46,835 nt of DNA from an uncultured Actinomycetes bacterium (GCA_903918645.1 CAIXFH010000225.1:1-46835), one strand, 5' to 3'; shown: positions 25,192 to 34,125, counted from the stretch's first letter. The notes: generated by a model not told the origin, from the sequence alone. Numbers and translations: made by a program.

Positions 25192-25866
25192 TTGGACGAT
25201 GTACTTATGCGGGCGCCTCTATTCGCGGCGCTCGACGTAGAAGCTGCCGCGGCACTGAAGTCCTCCATGGACGAGCGTCGGCTCCTCAAAGGTGAAGTGC
25301 TCTTCTCGGAGGGCGACTCTGGTGACCGCCTTTACGTTGTGACGGAAGGCAAAGTAAAACTCAGCCATTCGTCCGGTGACGGACGAGAAACCCTCCTCGC
25401 GGTGATGGGTGAGGGCGAGATGTTCGGCGAACTAAGCCTTTTCGATCCCGGCCCCCGAACTGCCACAGTCACGGCGCTCACCGACACCACCGCTCTCGGA
25501 CTTGGCCACGCGGCGCTTCGGCCCTGGCTCACTGGACGCCCTGAAGTCGCAGAGGCACTGCTGCAGGCCTTGGCCCAGCGCCTCCGCCGCACCAACGAAG
25601 CTCTCTCAGATCTGGTCTTCTCCGACGTCCCCGGCCGGGTGGCCAAAGCACTGCTCGATTTGGGCGAACGCTTTGGTCAGGTACGGGCCGATGGCCTACA
25701 TGTCACGCACGACATGACTCAGGAAGAGTTAGCACAGTTGGTCGGCGCCTCCCGTGAGACGGTCAACAAGGCGCTCGCTGACTTCGCGTCACGCGGCTGG
25801 CTCCGACTTGAGTCGCGCTCGGTGGTCCTCATCGACATTGAGCGCATGCAACGTCGCGCTCGCTGA
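25192..25866 (+). CDS. crp: Crp-family cAMP-binding transcription regulator
   Basis: The 224-residue regulator is closely similar to Mycobacterium Crp (Rv3676) and corynebacterial GlxR. The cyclic-nucleotide domain includes EGDSGDRLYVV and GEMFGELSLFDPGPRTATV, which carry the Glu, Arg and Thr that hold cAMP. The C-terminal winged helix contains TQEELAQLVGASRETVNKALADFASRGW, with the RETVNKAL recognition helix. I chose TTG at 25192 because GGGAGGA lies five bases upstream and MDDVLMRAP aligns with MDEILARAG of Rv3676. As a global regulator it may control several genes here, but I saw no clear site. Confidence 0.94.
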   Translation: MDDVLMRAPLFAALDVEAAAALKSSMDERRLLKGEVLFSEGDSGDRLYVVTEGKVKLSHSSGDGRETLLAVMGEGEMFGELSLFDPGPRTATVTALTDTTALGLGHAALRPWLTGRPEVAEALLQALAQRLRRTNEALSDLVFSDVPGRVAKALLDLGERFGQVRADGLHVTHDMTQEELAQLVGASRETVNKALADFASRGWLRLESRSVVLIDIERMQRRAR

Positions 25867-25924
25867 ACCAGCACCCTAGATGCCGGGTCAGCCACAGGCA
25901 GCGAACTGAGTAGGGCCAAGTTCG

Positions 25925-26755
25925 CTAGTTCGTCTCGTGCAGATAGTCCAACTGCGCAGTGACCGACATACGCGCAGCCGGCCACAACTGCAGCGGCGTA
26001 TCGGCGTAGACCATTGCGACGATCTCATCCGCGGTCACCGCGCCGGCCCGTAGCGCACCGCGCACCTGCTCGAGCCGTGAATGTCGGTGCGCGAGATACC
26101 CAGCGACCGCAGCCAATGGGTCGGCCAACGCTGGGCCGTGTCCGGGCAGAATCCACGAGGACCCGGTCGACTCGATGAGCGCGCCAATGCGTACAAGCGA
26201 CTCAAGGTAGTCGCCAAGGCGACCATCGGGTGGTACGACCAGGGTTGAGCCGCGGCCCAATACGGTGTCGCCGGTGAGCACAGCGCCATCGGCGACCAGA
26301 TGAAATGACAGCGAATCCGCGGTGTGCCCGGGGGTCGCGATGATCTCAACGACCAGACCATCGACATCAAGAATCATCCCTCCCTGAAGACCTTCACTGC
26401 CATATCGATACATCGGGTCGAGTGCCGCGACCGGAGCACCCGTCAGGTCAGCGAGACGACGCGCACCGTCGGAATGATCCGAATGCCCGTGTGTGAGCAG
26501 GATCTGCGCCACCCGTCGCCCAGCCGTCGCAGCAACGATTGACCCCAGATGATCAAGATCATCTGGGCCCGGATCGACCACGAACACCGAGCCAGAATCA
26601 GGCTCGGCCAATATCCAGGTGTTTGTCCCATCGAGGGTCATCGGCGAGGGGTTGGGGGCCAGCAGGCAGATCGCTCGCGCAGTGACCAAGCCGCCGAGCC
26701 AGGGAGTATCGCCCCCCAGAGGAAGGCCGCCCAAGGGGAGAATACTGCCGCTCAT
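25925..26755 (-). CDS. Metallo-beta-lactamase-fold hydrolase (Rv3677c-like)
   Basis: The 276-residue protein belongs to the MBL-fold family, with the zinc motif THGHSDHSDGARRL (HxHxDH). Further ligands are likely in TPGHTADSLSFHL and PGHGPALADPL. A C-terminal helical extension (LEQVRGALRAGAVTADEIVAMVY) is typical of the LACTB2-like group with a winged-helix tail. RNA cleavage or small-molecule hydrolysis is possible; the substrate is unknown. The gene order next to crp matches Mycobacterium. The ATG at 26755 overlaps the NUDIX stop as ATGA, so the two are co-translated. Confidence 0.87.
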   Translation of the reverse strand: MSGSILPLGGLPLGGDTPWLGGLVTARAICLLAPNPSPMTLDGTNTWILAEPDSGSVFVVDPGPDDLDHLGSIVAATAGRRVAQILLTHGHSDHSDGARRLADLTGAPVAALDPMYRYGSEGLQGGMILDVDGLVVEIIATPGHTADSLSFHLVADGAVLTGDTVLGRGSTLVVPPDGRLGDYLESLVRIGALIESTGSSWILPGHGPALADPLAAVAGYLAHRHSRLEQVRGALRAGAVTADEIVAMVYADTPLQLWPAARMSVTAQLDYLHETN

Positions 26756-27588
26756 ATGAGACCACTCTCGCCCAGGTCCACCTCGGTCAAGGGCTGGGTG
26801 TCATCGATGATCTGACGGGTGCTCGCGTGGATCACTCGCCAGACCACTTGCCCGTCGGTCTCCACCGGGTGGGGCATCCTCGGAACGATGGTCCGCTTTC
26901 GCGCCGCAGCGAGTGCCTCAGTCACCGAATCAGTCTCTGTGAGCAGTCGCATGGTTGCAACAGTGGGAATCCACATGTCCAGCTCGCCAGATTGCCAGGC
27001 GGTCATCGCGTCAATCGGCCGAATCCAGGCGACCCGGTCAGCTTCGCCGTCGACTTCGTAGGTGCGTTGTCCTTTGGGGATACCCGCGACGAGGAACCTG
27101 GCGTCATACCGGCGGGACTCATCCTCGGGAGTAATCCAATGCGTGAGCGGAACGAGGCTGCCGTCATCAACCACCAGCCCACGACGGTCAAGGATCTGGG
27201 TGAACGAGGTTCGACCTGCCACCAACTCCGAACGGTCAGCCCGAAGGTCGGTGGCCGGATCCACCGCTTCACCGTGTGCATCAAGTGCGATCAAGACACC
27301 GCATTCCTCGAAGGTCTCGCGCGCAGCGGCGGCGAGAATCGACACGGGGTCAGAGGTCGACAGCGACTTACCAACCTCGACGAGATCGCTGTGTGCGGCG
27401 ATCGGAACGGTCGAATCTTCGGGGTCGACAGCTCCCCCGGGATAGACGTACATTCGAGGGGCAAACGACATCGAAGGTTTGCGTCGCATCACAAAGACTT
27501 CAACGCCGCGCTCGCCGTCGCGAAGCAAGCAGACGGTGGCCGCGTGCCGTGGGACCACGGGCTGGATCGGTGCCACAGCGGTACTCAC
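26752..27588 (-). CDS. NUDIX hydrolase with split NUDIX box (NUDT19-like)
   Basis: The 278-residue protein has a NUDIX fold in which the box is interrupted. PGGAVDPED is separated by about 34 residues from AAARETFEECGVLIA, which holds the catalytic REXXEE-type helix (RETFEE). This split layout is known from the NUDT19 group, whose studied members cleave CoA derivatives. The N-terminus runs HAATVCLLRDGERGVEVFVMRRKPSM. GTG at 27588 is the start; no strong ribosome site is visible. It lies 15 bases after ridA and overlaps the MBL gene. Confidence 0.83.
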   Translation of the reverse strand: MSTAVAPIQPVVPRHAATVCLLRDGERGVEVFVMRRKPSMSFAPRMYVYPGGAVDPEDSTVPIAAHSDLVEVGKSLSTSDPVSILAAAARETFEECGVLIALDAHGEAVDPATDLRADRSELVAGRTSFTQILDRRGLVVDDGSLVPLTHWITPEDESRRYDARFLVAGIPKGQRTYEVDGEADRVAWIRPIDAMTAWQSGELDMWIPTVATMRLLTETDSVTEALAAARKRTIVPRMPHPVETDGQVVWRVIHASTRQIIDDTQPLTEVDLGESGLI

Positions 27589-27603
27589 GTTCGTAGTAGC
27601 GCC

Positions 27604-28068
27604 CTAGTCGCGAACTTCGACGATCATTTCGACCTCGACTGCTGAATCGAGCGGCAGAACAGCGACACCAACCGCCGAACGAGCGTGGATACCGGCGTCT
27701 CCGAAAGCCACACCAATCAACTCGCTGGCACCGTTCATCACTGCGCCTTGGCCGGTGAAGTCACTGGCTGAGGCAACAAAACCCAAGACCTTGACCACCC
27801 GAACTACCTTGTCGAGATCGCCGAGAACCGACTTCACGGCTGCGATCGCATTGATGGCGCAGATGGCAGCGAGTTCTTTGGCCTGATCTGCTGTGACCTC
27901 GGCCCCAACCTTGCCGGTGAGACTCATCGCTCCGGCGACCATGGGCAACTGACCCGAGGTGTAGACGTAGTTACCTGACCGCACGGCTGGGGTGTACGCC
28001 GCGATTGGCGGAACTACCTCAGGGACGGTGCGGCCGATCTGGGCAAGTCGATCTTCGACGTTACTCAT
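27604..28068 (-). CDS. RidA family protein (reactive imine deaminase type)
   Basis: The 154-residue protein is of the YjgF/YER057c/UK114 group, whose founding members hydrolyse reactive enamines and imines released by PLP enzymes. GNYVYTSGQLPMVAG and the C-terminal VGVAVLPLDSAVEVEMIVEV match the trimer fold. The Arg that binds the substrate carboxylate in true RidA proteins (around IEI-R in CVARL) is not at the usual place. It may belong to an Rid subgroup of unknown substrate. ATG at 28068 starts five bases after a 51-residue DUF4177-like gene. In Mycobacterium Rv3678c has the same place. Confidence 0.87.
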   Translation of the reverse strand: MSNVEDRLAQIGRTVPEVVPPIAAYTPAVRSGNYVYTSGQLPMVAGAMSLTGKVGAEVTADQAKELAAICAINAIAAVKSVLGDLDKVVRVVKVLGFVASASDFTGQGAVMNGASELIGVAFGDAGIHARSAVGVAVLPLDSAVEVEMIVEVRD

Positions 28069-28073
28069 CTACA

Positions 28074-28229
28074 TCACGCTTTCGGTCGTTTGAGGTAGGC
28101 GACCATGTTCTCGCTGTTGGGGCCGGGAACTACCTGAACGAGTTCCCAACCATCCTGCCCCCAATTATCGAGGATCGCCTTGGTGGCATGCACCAGCAAC
28201 GGCACTGTTACGTACTCCCACGTTGTCAT
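28074..28229 (-). CDS. Small DUF4177-like protein
   Basis: This 51-residue protein begins MTTWEYVTVPLLVHATKAIL and continues with the motif WGQDGWELVQVVP. The end is MVAYLKRPKA. The pattern of an initial beta strand with WEY, then DNWGQDGWELV, is that of DUF4177, a fold of unknown function. The stop lies five bases before ridA, so the two form the start of the ridA-NUDIX-MBL operon. It diverges from the ArsA-like pair. AAGG lies upstream of the ATG. Such short genes are often missed. Confidence 0.82.
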   Translation of the reverse strand: MTTWEYVTVPLLVHATKAILDNWGQDGWELVQVVPGPNSENMVAYLKRPKA

Positions 28230-28310
28230 GGCCCGACCTTAGGCCCTGAGCCGGACCCGATGCGCGCGCCCCACCGGGCCGACCGCTCATGGGGGACGTA
28301 CCCTCAAGAC

Positions 28311-29339
28311 GTGCCTGCTCCTAACGACATCGACTGGGATGGGGTACGCCTGCACGTTGTCACCGGCAAAGGTGGCACTGGGAAGACGACCGTCGCCGCC
28401 TCCCTTGCCATCGCGCTAGCGACTGGAGGCAAGCGTGTGCTCGTCCTCGAGGTCGAGGGTCGCCAAGGTTTGGCCCAACTCTTCGACGTGCCGCCTCTGC
28501 CGTACGCCGAACGCCGCGTAGCCATTGCGCCCGACGGCGGCGAAGTGTTCGCGAACGCGGTCGATCCCCAAGAGGCGCTGCTCGAGTACCTCGAAATGTT
28601 CTACAACTTGCGCCGCGCCGGCACTGCACTGCGCAAGATGGGCGCAATCGACTTCGCAACCACAATCGCTCCAGGCGTTCGAGACGTGCTGCTTACCGGG
28701 AAGGCGAAGGAGGCCGTGCGACGCAAGGTCGACGGCGTACTCGCCTACGACGCAGTTGTCATGGACGCGCCGCCCACTGGTCGCATCGCTCGATTCCTCA
28801 ACGTAAACAGCGAAGTCGCGGGGCTTGCCCGCTCGGGTCCAATCCGCACACAGGCGGACGCCGTGATGGACGTCATCGGATCACCACTCACTGCCGTACA
28901 CATCGTGACGTTGCTCGAGGAGATGCCGGTGCAGGAGTGCGCCGACGGGGTCGCCGATCTTGTCGAAGCCGGCCTGCCAGTAGGGGGGATCATCGTCAAC
29001 CAGGTACGCCGCCCACTGCTCAACGCAGACAGCCAGACAGCAGCGCTCGCTGGCACGTGGGATCGCGACACGATCTGCGCCGATCTCATCCGCGCTGGCG
29101 TCCTCACCCCGAGTGGAACCCTCGTCGGATCCTCTGACATCCCCGCAGATCACCTCATCGATTCATTGCTACTCGAAGCCCGCGAACATGCCGAACGCCT
29201 CGCGCTTGAGCAGCGCGAACGCGCGACCCTGCGTTCCCTGAGTCGACCGATATACGAGTTGCCTTACCTCAGCGACGGAGTCGACGTCGGATCCCTATAT
29301 GAGTTCGCCGAAGAACTACGCGGGCAAGGCATGGCATGA
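28311..29339 (+). CDS. ArsA/Get3-like ATPase, first of a pair (Rv3679-like)
   Basis: The 342-residue protein belongs to the SIMIBI ATPase group that includes ArsA and Get3. Deviant Walker A is VVTGKGGTGKTTVAASLA with the signature Lys. The A-loop region includes YDAVVMDAPPTGRIARFL and VDPQEALLEYLEMFY. It and the next gene overlap as ATGA and probably form a heteromer, as shown for Rv3679-Rv3680 in Mycobacterium tuberculosis. No arsenite Cys set or membrane partner is present, so arsenic transport is unlikely. I chose GTG at 28311; TACCCT about seven bases upstream resembles a -10 box, so the mRNA may be leaderless. Confidence 0.85.
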   Translation: MPAPNDIDWDGVRLHVVTGKGGTGKTTVAASLAIALATGGKRVLVLEVEGRQGLAQLFDVPPLPYAERRVAIAPDGGEVFANAVDPQEALLEYLEMFYNLRRAGTALRKMGAIDFATTIAPGVRDVLLTGKAKEAVRRKVDGVLAYDAVVMDAPPTGRIARFLNVNSEVAGLARSGPIRTQADAVMDVIGSPLTAVHIVTLLEEMPVQECADGVADLVEAGLPVGGIIVNQVRRPLLNADSQTAALAGTWDRDTICADLIRAGVLTPSGTLVGSSDIPADHLIDSLLLEAREHAERLALEQRERATLRSLSRPIYELPYLSDGVDVGSLYEFAEELRGQGMA

Positions 29340-30514
29340 ACGCGGCCAACGAGGTGGCCCCCCGCAGCCCAGCTTTCAACGTCGATCGCTTGCTCGACGA
29401 TCGATCAATTCGGATCATCGTCTGCTGCGGATCTGGCGGTGTCGGCAAGACCACGACAGCAGCTGCGATGGCCTTACGCGCTGCAGAGCGCGGCCGGAAG
29501 GTCGTCGTCCTCACTATCGATCCCGCACGCAGGCTTGCTCAGTCGATGGGCTTGACCGAACTGGACAACGAGCCCCGACTCGTCCTTGGCACCACCGGCG
29601 ACGGAACGCTGTCGGCGATGATGCTCGACATGAAGCGCACGTTCGATGACTTCGTAGAGGCAAACGCCGAACCCGAACGAGCAGCCACAATCTTGGCCAA
29701 TCCGTTCTACCAATCGCTGTCTAGCTCGTTTGCGGGCACGCAGGAATACATGGCGATGGAGAAGCTCGGTCAGCTGCGCGCGTTCGCCGACTCGACCGGC
29801 GCGTGGGACCTCATAGTGGTCGACACACCACCGTCTAGGTCAGCATTAGATTTCCTCGATGCCCCACGTCGACTCGGGTCATTCTTGGACGGCCGATTCA
29901 TCCGACTCCTCGCAGCACCAGCTAAGGCAGGTGGCCGCGCGTATCTCAAGTTGCTGTCTGCGGGCTTCGGAGTATTCACCTCCATACTCGGCAAACTCCT
30001 TGGTGGCCAAGTACTTTCGGACGTACAAGCCTTCGTCGGATCTGTCGATACCCTCTTTGGCGGCTTCCGCGAACGCGCCGACGAAACCTTCGCCATGCTG
30101 CAGGCCGACGACACCGCCTTCGTGGTAATTGCCACTCCCGAGCGCGATGCACTGCGTGAAGCGGCGTACTTCGTCGAGCGGCTCGAAACCGAGTCGATGC
30201 CCCTCGCCGGGCTAGTGCTCAACCGAGTTGCCTCGACCGATATCCCCGAGCTCGATGCCACGACATCAATTGCCAGCGCGCACCGCCTTGACGCTGAGTC
30301 AGACGGACGCACGTCGGCGCTACTGCGCATCCATGCCGAGCGGGCTTCGGCACTCGATCGCCAACGTCGACTAGCTGAACGATTCACATCGGCACATCGC
30401 AAGGTGGCGGTATCAACAGTTCCCGCTATGGCCGCCGACGTCATCGATCTTGACAGCCTGCGCGCCGTTGGGGCTGCGTTGAGCGCACATGGCCATTCAA
30501 CAAAAGGTGGGTAG
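29336..30514 (+). CDS. ArsA/Get3-like ATPase, second of a pair (Rv3680-like)
   Basis: The 392-residue partner ATPase has the P-loop IIVCCGSGGVGKTTTAAAMA. The signature Lys of the deviant Walker A motif is Ser here, while the GKT Lys is present. Switch regions include VVLTIDPARRLAQSMG and LIVVDTPPSRSALDFLDAP. The ATG lies within the stop of the first ATPase gene. The TAG stop lies within the left arm of a strong terminator. A WhiB-family gene follows on the other strand, as in Mycobacterium (whiB4) and Streptomyces (wblA). Confidence 0.86.
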   Translation: MNAANEVAPRSPAFNVDRLLDDRSIRIIVCCGSGGVGKTTTAAAMALRAAERGRKVVVLTIDPARRLAQSMGLTELDNEPRLVLGTTGDGTLSAMMLDMKRTFDDFVEANAEPERAATILANPFYQSLSSSFAGTQEYMAMEKLGQLRAFADSTGAWDLIVVDTPPSRSALDFLDAPRRLGSFLDGRFIRLLAAPAKAGGRAYLKLLSAGFGVFTSILGKLLGGQVLSDVQAFVGSVDTLFGGFRERADETFAMLQADDTAFVVIATPERDALREAAYFVERLETESMPLAGLVLNRVASTDIPELDATTSIASAHRLDAESDGRTSALLRIHAERASALDRQRRLAERFTSAHRKVAVSTVPAMAADVIDLDSLRAVGAALSAHGHSTKGG

Positions 30515-30541
30515 GACCACATCGGTCCTACCCACCTTTTT
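30506..30541. terminator. Bidirectional rho-independent terminator
   Basis: GGTGGGTAGGACC pairs exactly with GGTCCTACCCACC across a five-base loop and is followed by TTTTT on the + strand. AAAA precedes it, giving a U-run for the other strand. It separates the ArsA-like pair from the convergent WhiB-family gene. The ArsA stop codon is part of the stem. Confidence 0.93.
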
Positions 30542-30565
30542 GCGAGCCTGAATTACTAGCCGGAA

Positions 30566-30898
30566 CTAGCCAGCTGCGACGTGCCGCTCGCGAAGGTCGA
30601 TCTCCGCGTGATCGCTGAGTGCAACCTCGTACTCCTCACGCGCCGTCTCCAACAAACGACGCCAGGACGTGACGTGCGGTCGACGCCTCAGCAGAGCGCG
30701 CCGCTCGCGTTCGGTCATGCCGCCCCACACACCGAACTCAATATTGTTATCGAGCGCGTCTGACAAACATTCCGTACGGACGTTGCATGCTAGGCACACA
30801 ACCTTCGCTCGGTTTTGCGCAGCTCCTTGCACGAACAATTCATCCGGATCAGTAGTGCGGCATGCCGCACCCGCCGTCCACTCCGATGTCCAAGTCAT
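30566..30898 (-). CDS. WhiB-family regulator, WblA/WhiB4-like
   Basis: The 110-residue iron-sulfur regulator has the four Cys ligands at 13, 35, 38 and 44 (C-x21-C-x2-C-x5-C), then the GVWGG turn and a basic tail (RERRALLRRRP) that binds DNA. Position between the ArsA-like pair and a class A PBP is that of whiB4 in Mycobacterium and wblA in Streptomyces, so it is probably that subgroup, which responds to oxidants or nitric oxide and represses differentiation genes. I chose ATG at 30898 behind GGGGGGAG; a longer frame to 31000 is not supported. Confidence 0.92.
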   Translation of the reverse strand: MTWTSEWTAGAACRTTDPDELFVQGAAQNRAKVVCLACNVRTECLSDALDNNIEFGVWGGMTERERRALLRRRPHVTSWRRLLETAREEYEVALSDHAEIDLRERHVAAG

Positions 30899-31055
30899 CG
30901 CAGGACTCCCCCCATAGGCTTGCTGACCTCGACCTGCAGTTAAACCAGGCCAGGTCAATGACCCAGGCTCGATCACAACGACAGATCGGGCCGAGGCCAC
31001 TTTGCCTCGACACCTACGAATTTACGCATCAGACCGTGGATTCGGTTAGGCCATT

Positions 31056-31090
31056 TAAGACTATCCTTAATAGTTATTTATGACTATCCC
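31056..31090. promoter_or_regulatory. AT-rich cluster of ACTAT/ATAGT half-sites
   Basis: In the 288-base divergent region between the WhiB-family and PBP genes, GACTATCC occurs at 31059 and again at 31082, with ATAGT between them at 31070. The half-sites therefore alternate in direction. The block is clearly richer in A and T than anything around it. It may be an operator or the promoter core for either gene. The rest of the gap shows no gene. Confidence 0.5.
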
Positions 31091-31185
31091 CTGCTCAGAA
31101 TTGCTACTGGCCAGTAGCACGATTCCACTGAGCCGAACGTCCACTATGCATGTCCCTGGAAATCACGACGTAGGCTTGTCTCAAT

Positions 31186-33540
31186 ATGTCCACTACTCCA
31201 GCACCGAACGCACTCGCGCCGCGCTCTCCACGGCTGCGCGACTCGTTTAGCCGACTCGCGCTGTTCCTGGTTGTCAGCCTTCTCGCCGGGGCGTTAGCAG
31301 CGGCAACGGTCCTGCCATTTCTCGGTGGAGCCGGAGTCGCCGCGCGGGGCCTCGTCACCAGCTATGAATCCCTACCCGATCACCTGACAACGCCACCGCT
31401 ACCCCAGCGATCACGAATCCTCGCCGCAGACGGCAGTCTCATCGCGACCATCTACGAACAGAACCGAATCGAGGTGCCGCTGGCCGAGATTGCGCCCGTC
31501 ATGCGCCAGGCCATCGTGGCAATCGAGGACGGTCGCTTCTACCAACACAACGGAATCGACCCACGAGGGCTGCTCCGCGCCCTAGTCGGAAATGCTGGCT
31601 CAGGTTCGCAGACTCAGGGCGGGTCAACACTGACTCAGCAGTACGTGAAGAACGTCTTCGTTAACAGCGCAGCGACCCAAGCCGAGGCCACCGCGGCACG
31701 CGCCCGCAGTATCGGACGCAAGCTCAAGGAAATACGGTACGCACTTGCCATTGAGCGTCAACTGTCCAAGGACGACATCCTCGAGCGGTATCTCAACATC
31801 GCCTACTTCGGAGCGGGCGCTTACGGAGTAGAGGCAGCGGCCCACCGATACTTCTCCAAGTCGGCTAGCCAACTATCACTGGTGGAAGCCGCCACCTTGG
31901 CCGGAGCGGTGCAGCAGCCCGTTGCCTACGACCCAACTCGAAACCCGCTGTCATCGCAGAAGCGACGCGCAATGGTGCTAGGCCGCATGGTCGATATGGG
32001 CTACATCACCCAAGCAGCGGCGAACAAGGCCAAGGTCATCCCTACCACCTCATTCCTCAAGCCAACAAAGTCGCGCAACGGCTGCACGACGTCCTACGCA
32101 CCGTTTTTCTGCGACTACGTCTACCGAATTCTCAAGAGCAGCCCGGCATTTGGAAAGACACCAGCCGATCGCGAAGCATTCCTGCGGCGCGGTGGCTACA
32201 CGATCCGCACCACGCTAGACCCGGTTGCCCAAAAGGCTGCCCAGAAGTCGGTTGACACCCACATCCCGCGAAAGGACGCCAGCCGCAAGGTGGCTGCCAT
32301 TTCGATGGTTCGACCAGGTACTGGCGCGATCGTCGCGATGGCGCAAAACCGTTCCTGGGGAACCACTGGGAGAGGCACGACCACCTACAACTTCAACGTC
32401 GGCGCCGACCTCGGTGGCAGCCTGGGCGCGCAGGCCGGATCAACCTTCAAGGCCTTCACACTCGCGGCTGCTATCGAGAAGGGGATCTCGCCCTTCCAGG
32501 TCATCGACTCGCCACAGCGCAAGACGTTCGACAACTTCGTCAACTGTCAAGACGGTGCGAAGTTCCCGCCGTACACGGTGAACAACTCAACGGGCGCCGG
32601 ACGGTTCGACATGCTGCAAGGCGCCGCGTACTCGATCAACACCTTCTTCATGGGACTCGAAGAAATGACAGGTGTCTGCCGGCCTGCTGACATCGCCGAA
32701 AGCTTCGGCCTGCGACGAGGAGACGGCACAGCATTGCAGCGCGTGCCCTCGTTCACACTGGGCACTCAGGAGGTAACGCCGCTTGGAATGGCCGAGGCGT
32801 ATGCGACCCTGGCCAACCACGGAGTGCACTGCGACAGCGTGGCAATTACCAAGATCACCGACCGGGATGGCAAGAGCATCGCAGTCCCGTCCGCCAGTTG
32901 CGCCCCCGCGGTAACCCGTCAGGTGGCCGACTCAGTGACAGGCATCTTGTCGCAGGTAATTGACGGGCCACTGCCCGGTCGCACCGGCGCGCGCATGAGT
33001 CTGGGGCGCAACGCCGCTGGAAAGACTGGAACCATCAATGACTCCGCCGCCGTGTGGTTCGTTGGATACACACCTGACCTTGCTGCTGCCGTTGCCACCT
33101 ATGACCCACGCGGCGGATACGGCTACCCGATGAAGAACATCGTCATCGGCGGTCACTACTTCGCCCAGGTCTTCGGCTCGAGCCTGCCTGGCCCGATCTG
33201 GCGCGAAGCAATGCTCGCCGCCCTCATCAACACTCCCAAGACACCTTTCGACCTGTTAGCCCTGGACGGAATCAGTACCTACACCGGCCCTGTCGACCCC
33301 TGTGTGCCACCTTCGGGAGCACCCTCCGGGGCACCATCATGGACACCGTCGGGGCTACCGTCTGGCTCGACCTGCCCCAGCGCATCAGTCTCGGCGAGCC
33401 CCAGCGCATCAGTCTCGGTGAGCGCTACTCCATCGCCAACGCCGGCGCCCTCTACGACCCCCACGCCTACCGTGGAGCCCACCCCGAGCCCCACCGTGTC
33501 GGTAACTCCGCAGCCCACCATGAGCGGTCCGGTCCTCTAG
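31186..33540 (+). CDS. Class A penicillin-binding protein (PonA2-like)
   Basis: This bifunctional peptidoglycan synthase of 784 residues has a short cytoplasmic N-terminus and one membrane anchor (LALFLVVSLLAGALAAATVLPFLGG). The glycosyltransferase domain shows IVAIEDGRFYQHNGIDPRG, GGSTLTQQYVKN and KEIRYALAIERQLSKDDILERYLN. The transpeptidase domain shows the STFK nucleophile in AGSTFKAFTLA, then SIN and KTGTINDS. The C-terminus is a low-complexity Pro, Ser and Thr tail with no PASTA domain. The gene follows the whiB gene divergently, as ponA2 does in Mycobacterium. Confidence 0.94.
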   Translation: MSTTPAPNALAPRSPRLRDSFSRLALFLVVSLLAGALAAATVLPFLGGAGVAARGLVTSYESLPDHLTTPPLPQRSRILAADGSLIATIYEQNRIEVPLAEIAPVMRQAIVAIEDGRFYQHNGIDPRGLLRALVGNAGSGSQTQGGSTLTQQYVKNVFVNSAATQAEATAARARSIGRKLKEIRYALAIERQLSKDDILERYLNIAYFGAGAYGVEAAAHRYFSKSASQLSLVEAATLAGAVQQPVAYDPTRNPLSSQKRRAMVLGRMVDMGYITQAAANKAKVIPTTSFLKPTKSRNGCTTSYAPFFCDYVYRILKSSPAFGKTPADREAFLRRGGYTIRTTLDPVAQKAAQKSVDTHIPRKDASRKVAAISMVRPGTGAIVAMAQNRSWGTTGRGTTTYNFNVGADLGGSLGAQAGSTFKAFTLAAAIEKGISPFQVIDSPQRKTFDNFVNCQDGAKFPPYTVNNSTGAGRFDMLQGAAYSINTFFMGLEEMTGVCRPADIAESFGLRRGDGTALQRVPSFTLGTQEVTPLGMAEAYATLANHGVHCDSVAITKITDRDGKSIAVPSASCAPAVTRQVADSVTGILSQVIDGPLPGRTGARMSLGRNAAGKTGTINDSAAVWFVGYTPDLAAAVATYDPRGGYGYPMKNIVIGGHYFAQVFGSSLPGPIWREAMLAALINTPKTPFDLLALDGISTYTGPVDPCVPPSGAPSGAPSWTPSGLPSGSTCPSASVSASPSASVSVSATPSPTPAPSTTPTPTVEPTPSPTVSVTPQPTMSGPVL

Positions 33541-33611
33541 CCACAGTTGGGAAAGCGGCCCGACTGCGCGACTACTGGACGAGTGCCGAGGCACGGCCGG
33601 CAGCACTTGAG

Positions 33612-34067
33612 CTAGGAGCCCAACGCTGCTTTCACTGCTGAGGCAACCCGACCACCGTCAGCGCGTCCCGCGATCTTGGGAGTGAGCACCTTCATCACCG
33701 CACCCATCATGCGCGGGGAATCTGCGCCGCTCTCGGCCACGGCAGCCGCCACAAGTGCTGCAAGCTCGTCATCGGACAACTGCGCGGGCAAATAAGCCTC
33801 GAGCACCTGAAGTTCGGCGCGCTCACGGTCGGCAAGCTCAGGCCGGGCAGCATCGTCGTATGCCGTGGCTGATTCACGCCGCTTCTTGGCCTCGCGGCCT
33901 AGCACTGTGACCACCTCGGCGTCGGTGAGTTCACGCGCCTCCGCTCCCGAAACTGCCTCGTTCTTCATAGCAGTTAGCGCCATCCGTAGCGTGGCAGAAC
34001 GCAGCTCGTCGCGCGCACGGATCGAGTCGGTGAGATCGTCGCGCAGTTGCTTCTCCAGTGAACTCAT
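33612..34067 (-). CDS. GatB/YqeY domain protein
   Basis: The 151-residue protein is of the YqeY family, a helical domain also found at the end of the amidotransferase subunit GatB and thought to touch tRNA. Landmarks are LRDDLTDSIRARDELRSATLRMALTAMKN, VLGREAKKRRESATAY and LPAQLSDDELAALV. The C-terminal part is DSPRMMGAVMKVLTPKIAGRADG. ATG at 34067 follows GGAGGA. The gene converges with the PBP gene and diverges from the metallophosphoesterase. Its cellular role is not settled. Confidence 0.92.
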   Translation of the reverse strand: MSSLEKQLRDDLTDSIRARDELRSATLRMALTAMKNEAVSGAEARELTDAEVVTVLGREAKKRRESATAYDDAARPELADRERAELQVLEAYLPAQLSDDELAALVAAAVAESGADSPRMMGAVMKVLTPKIAGRADGGRVASAVKAALGS

Positions 34068-34125
34068 TGCGCCATCCTCCCGCATGCGCTCGCACACAAC
34101 CACGCCGACGTGCGATCCTCACACA

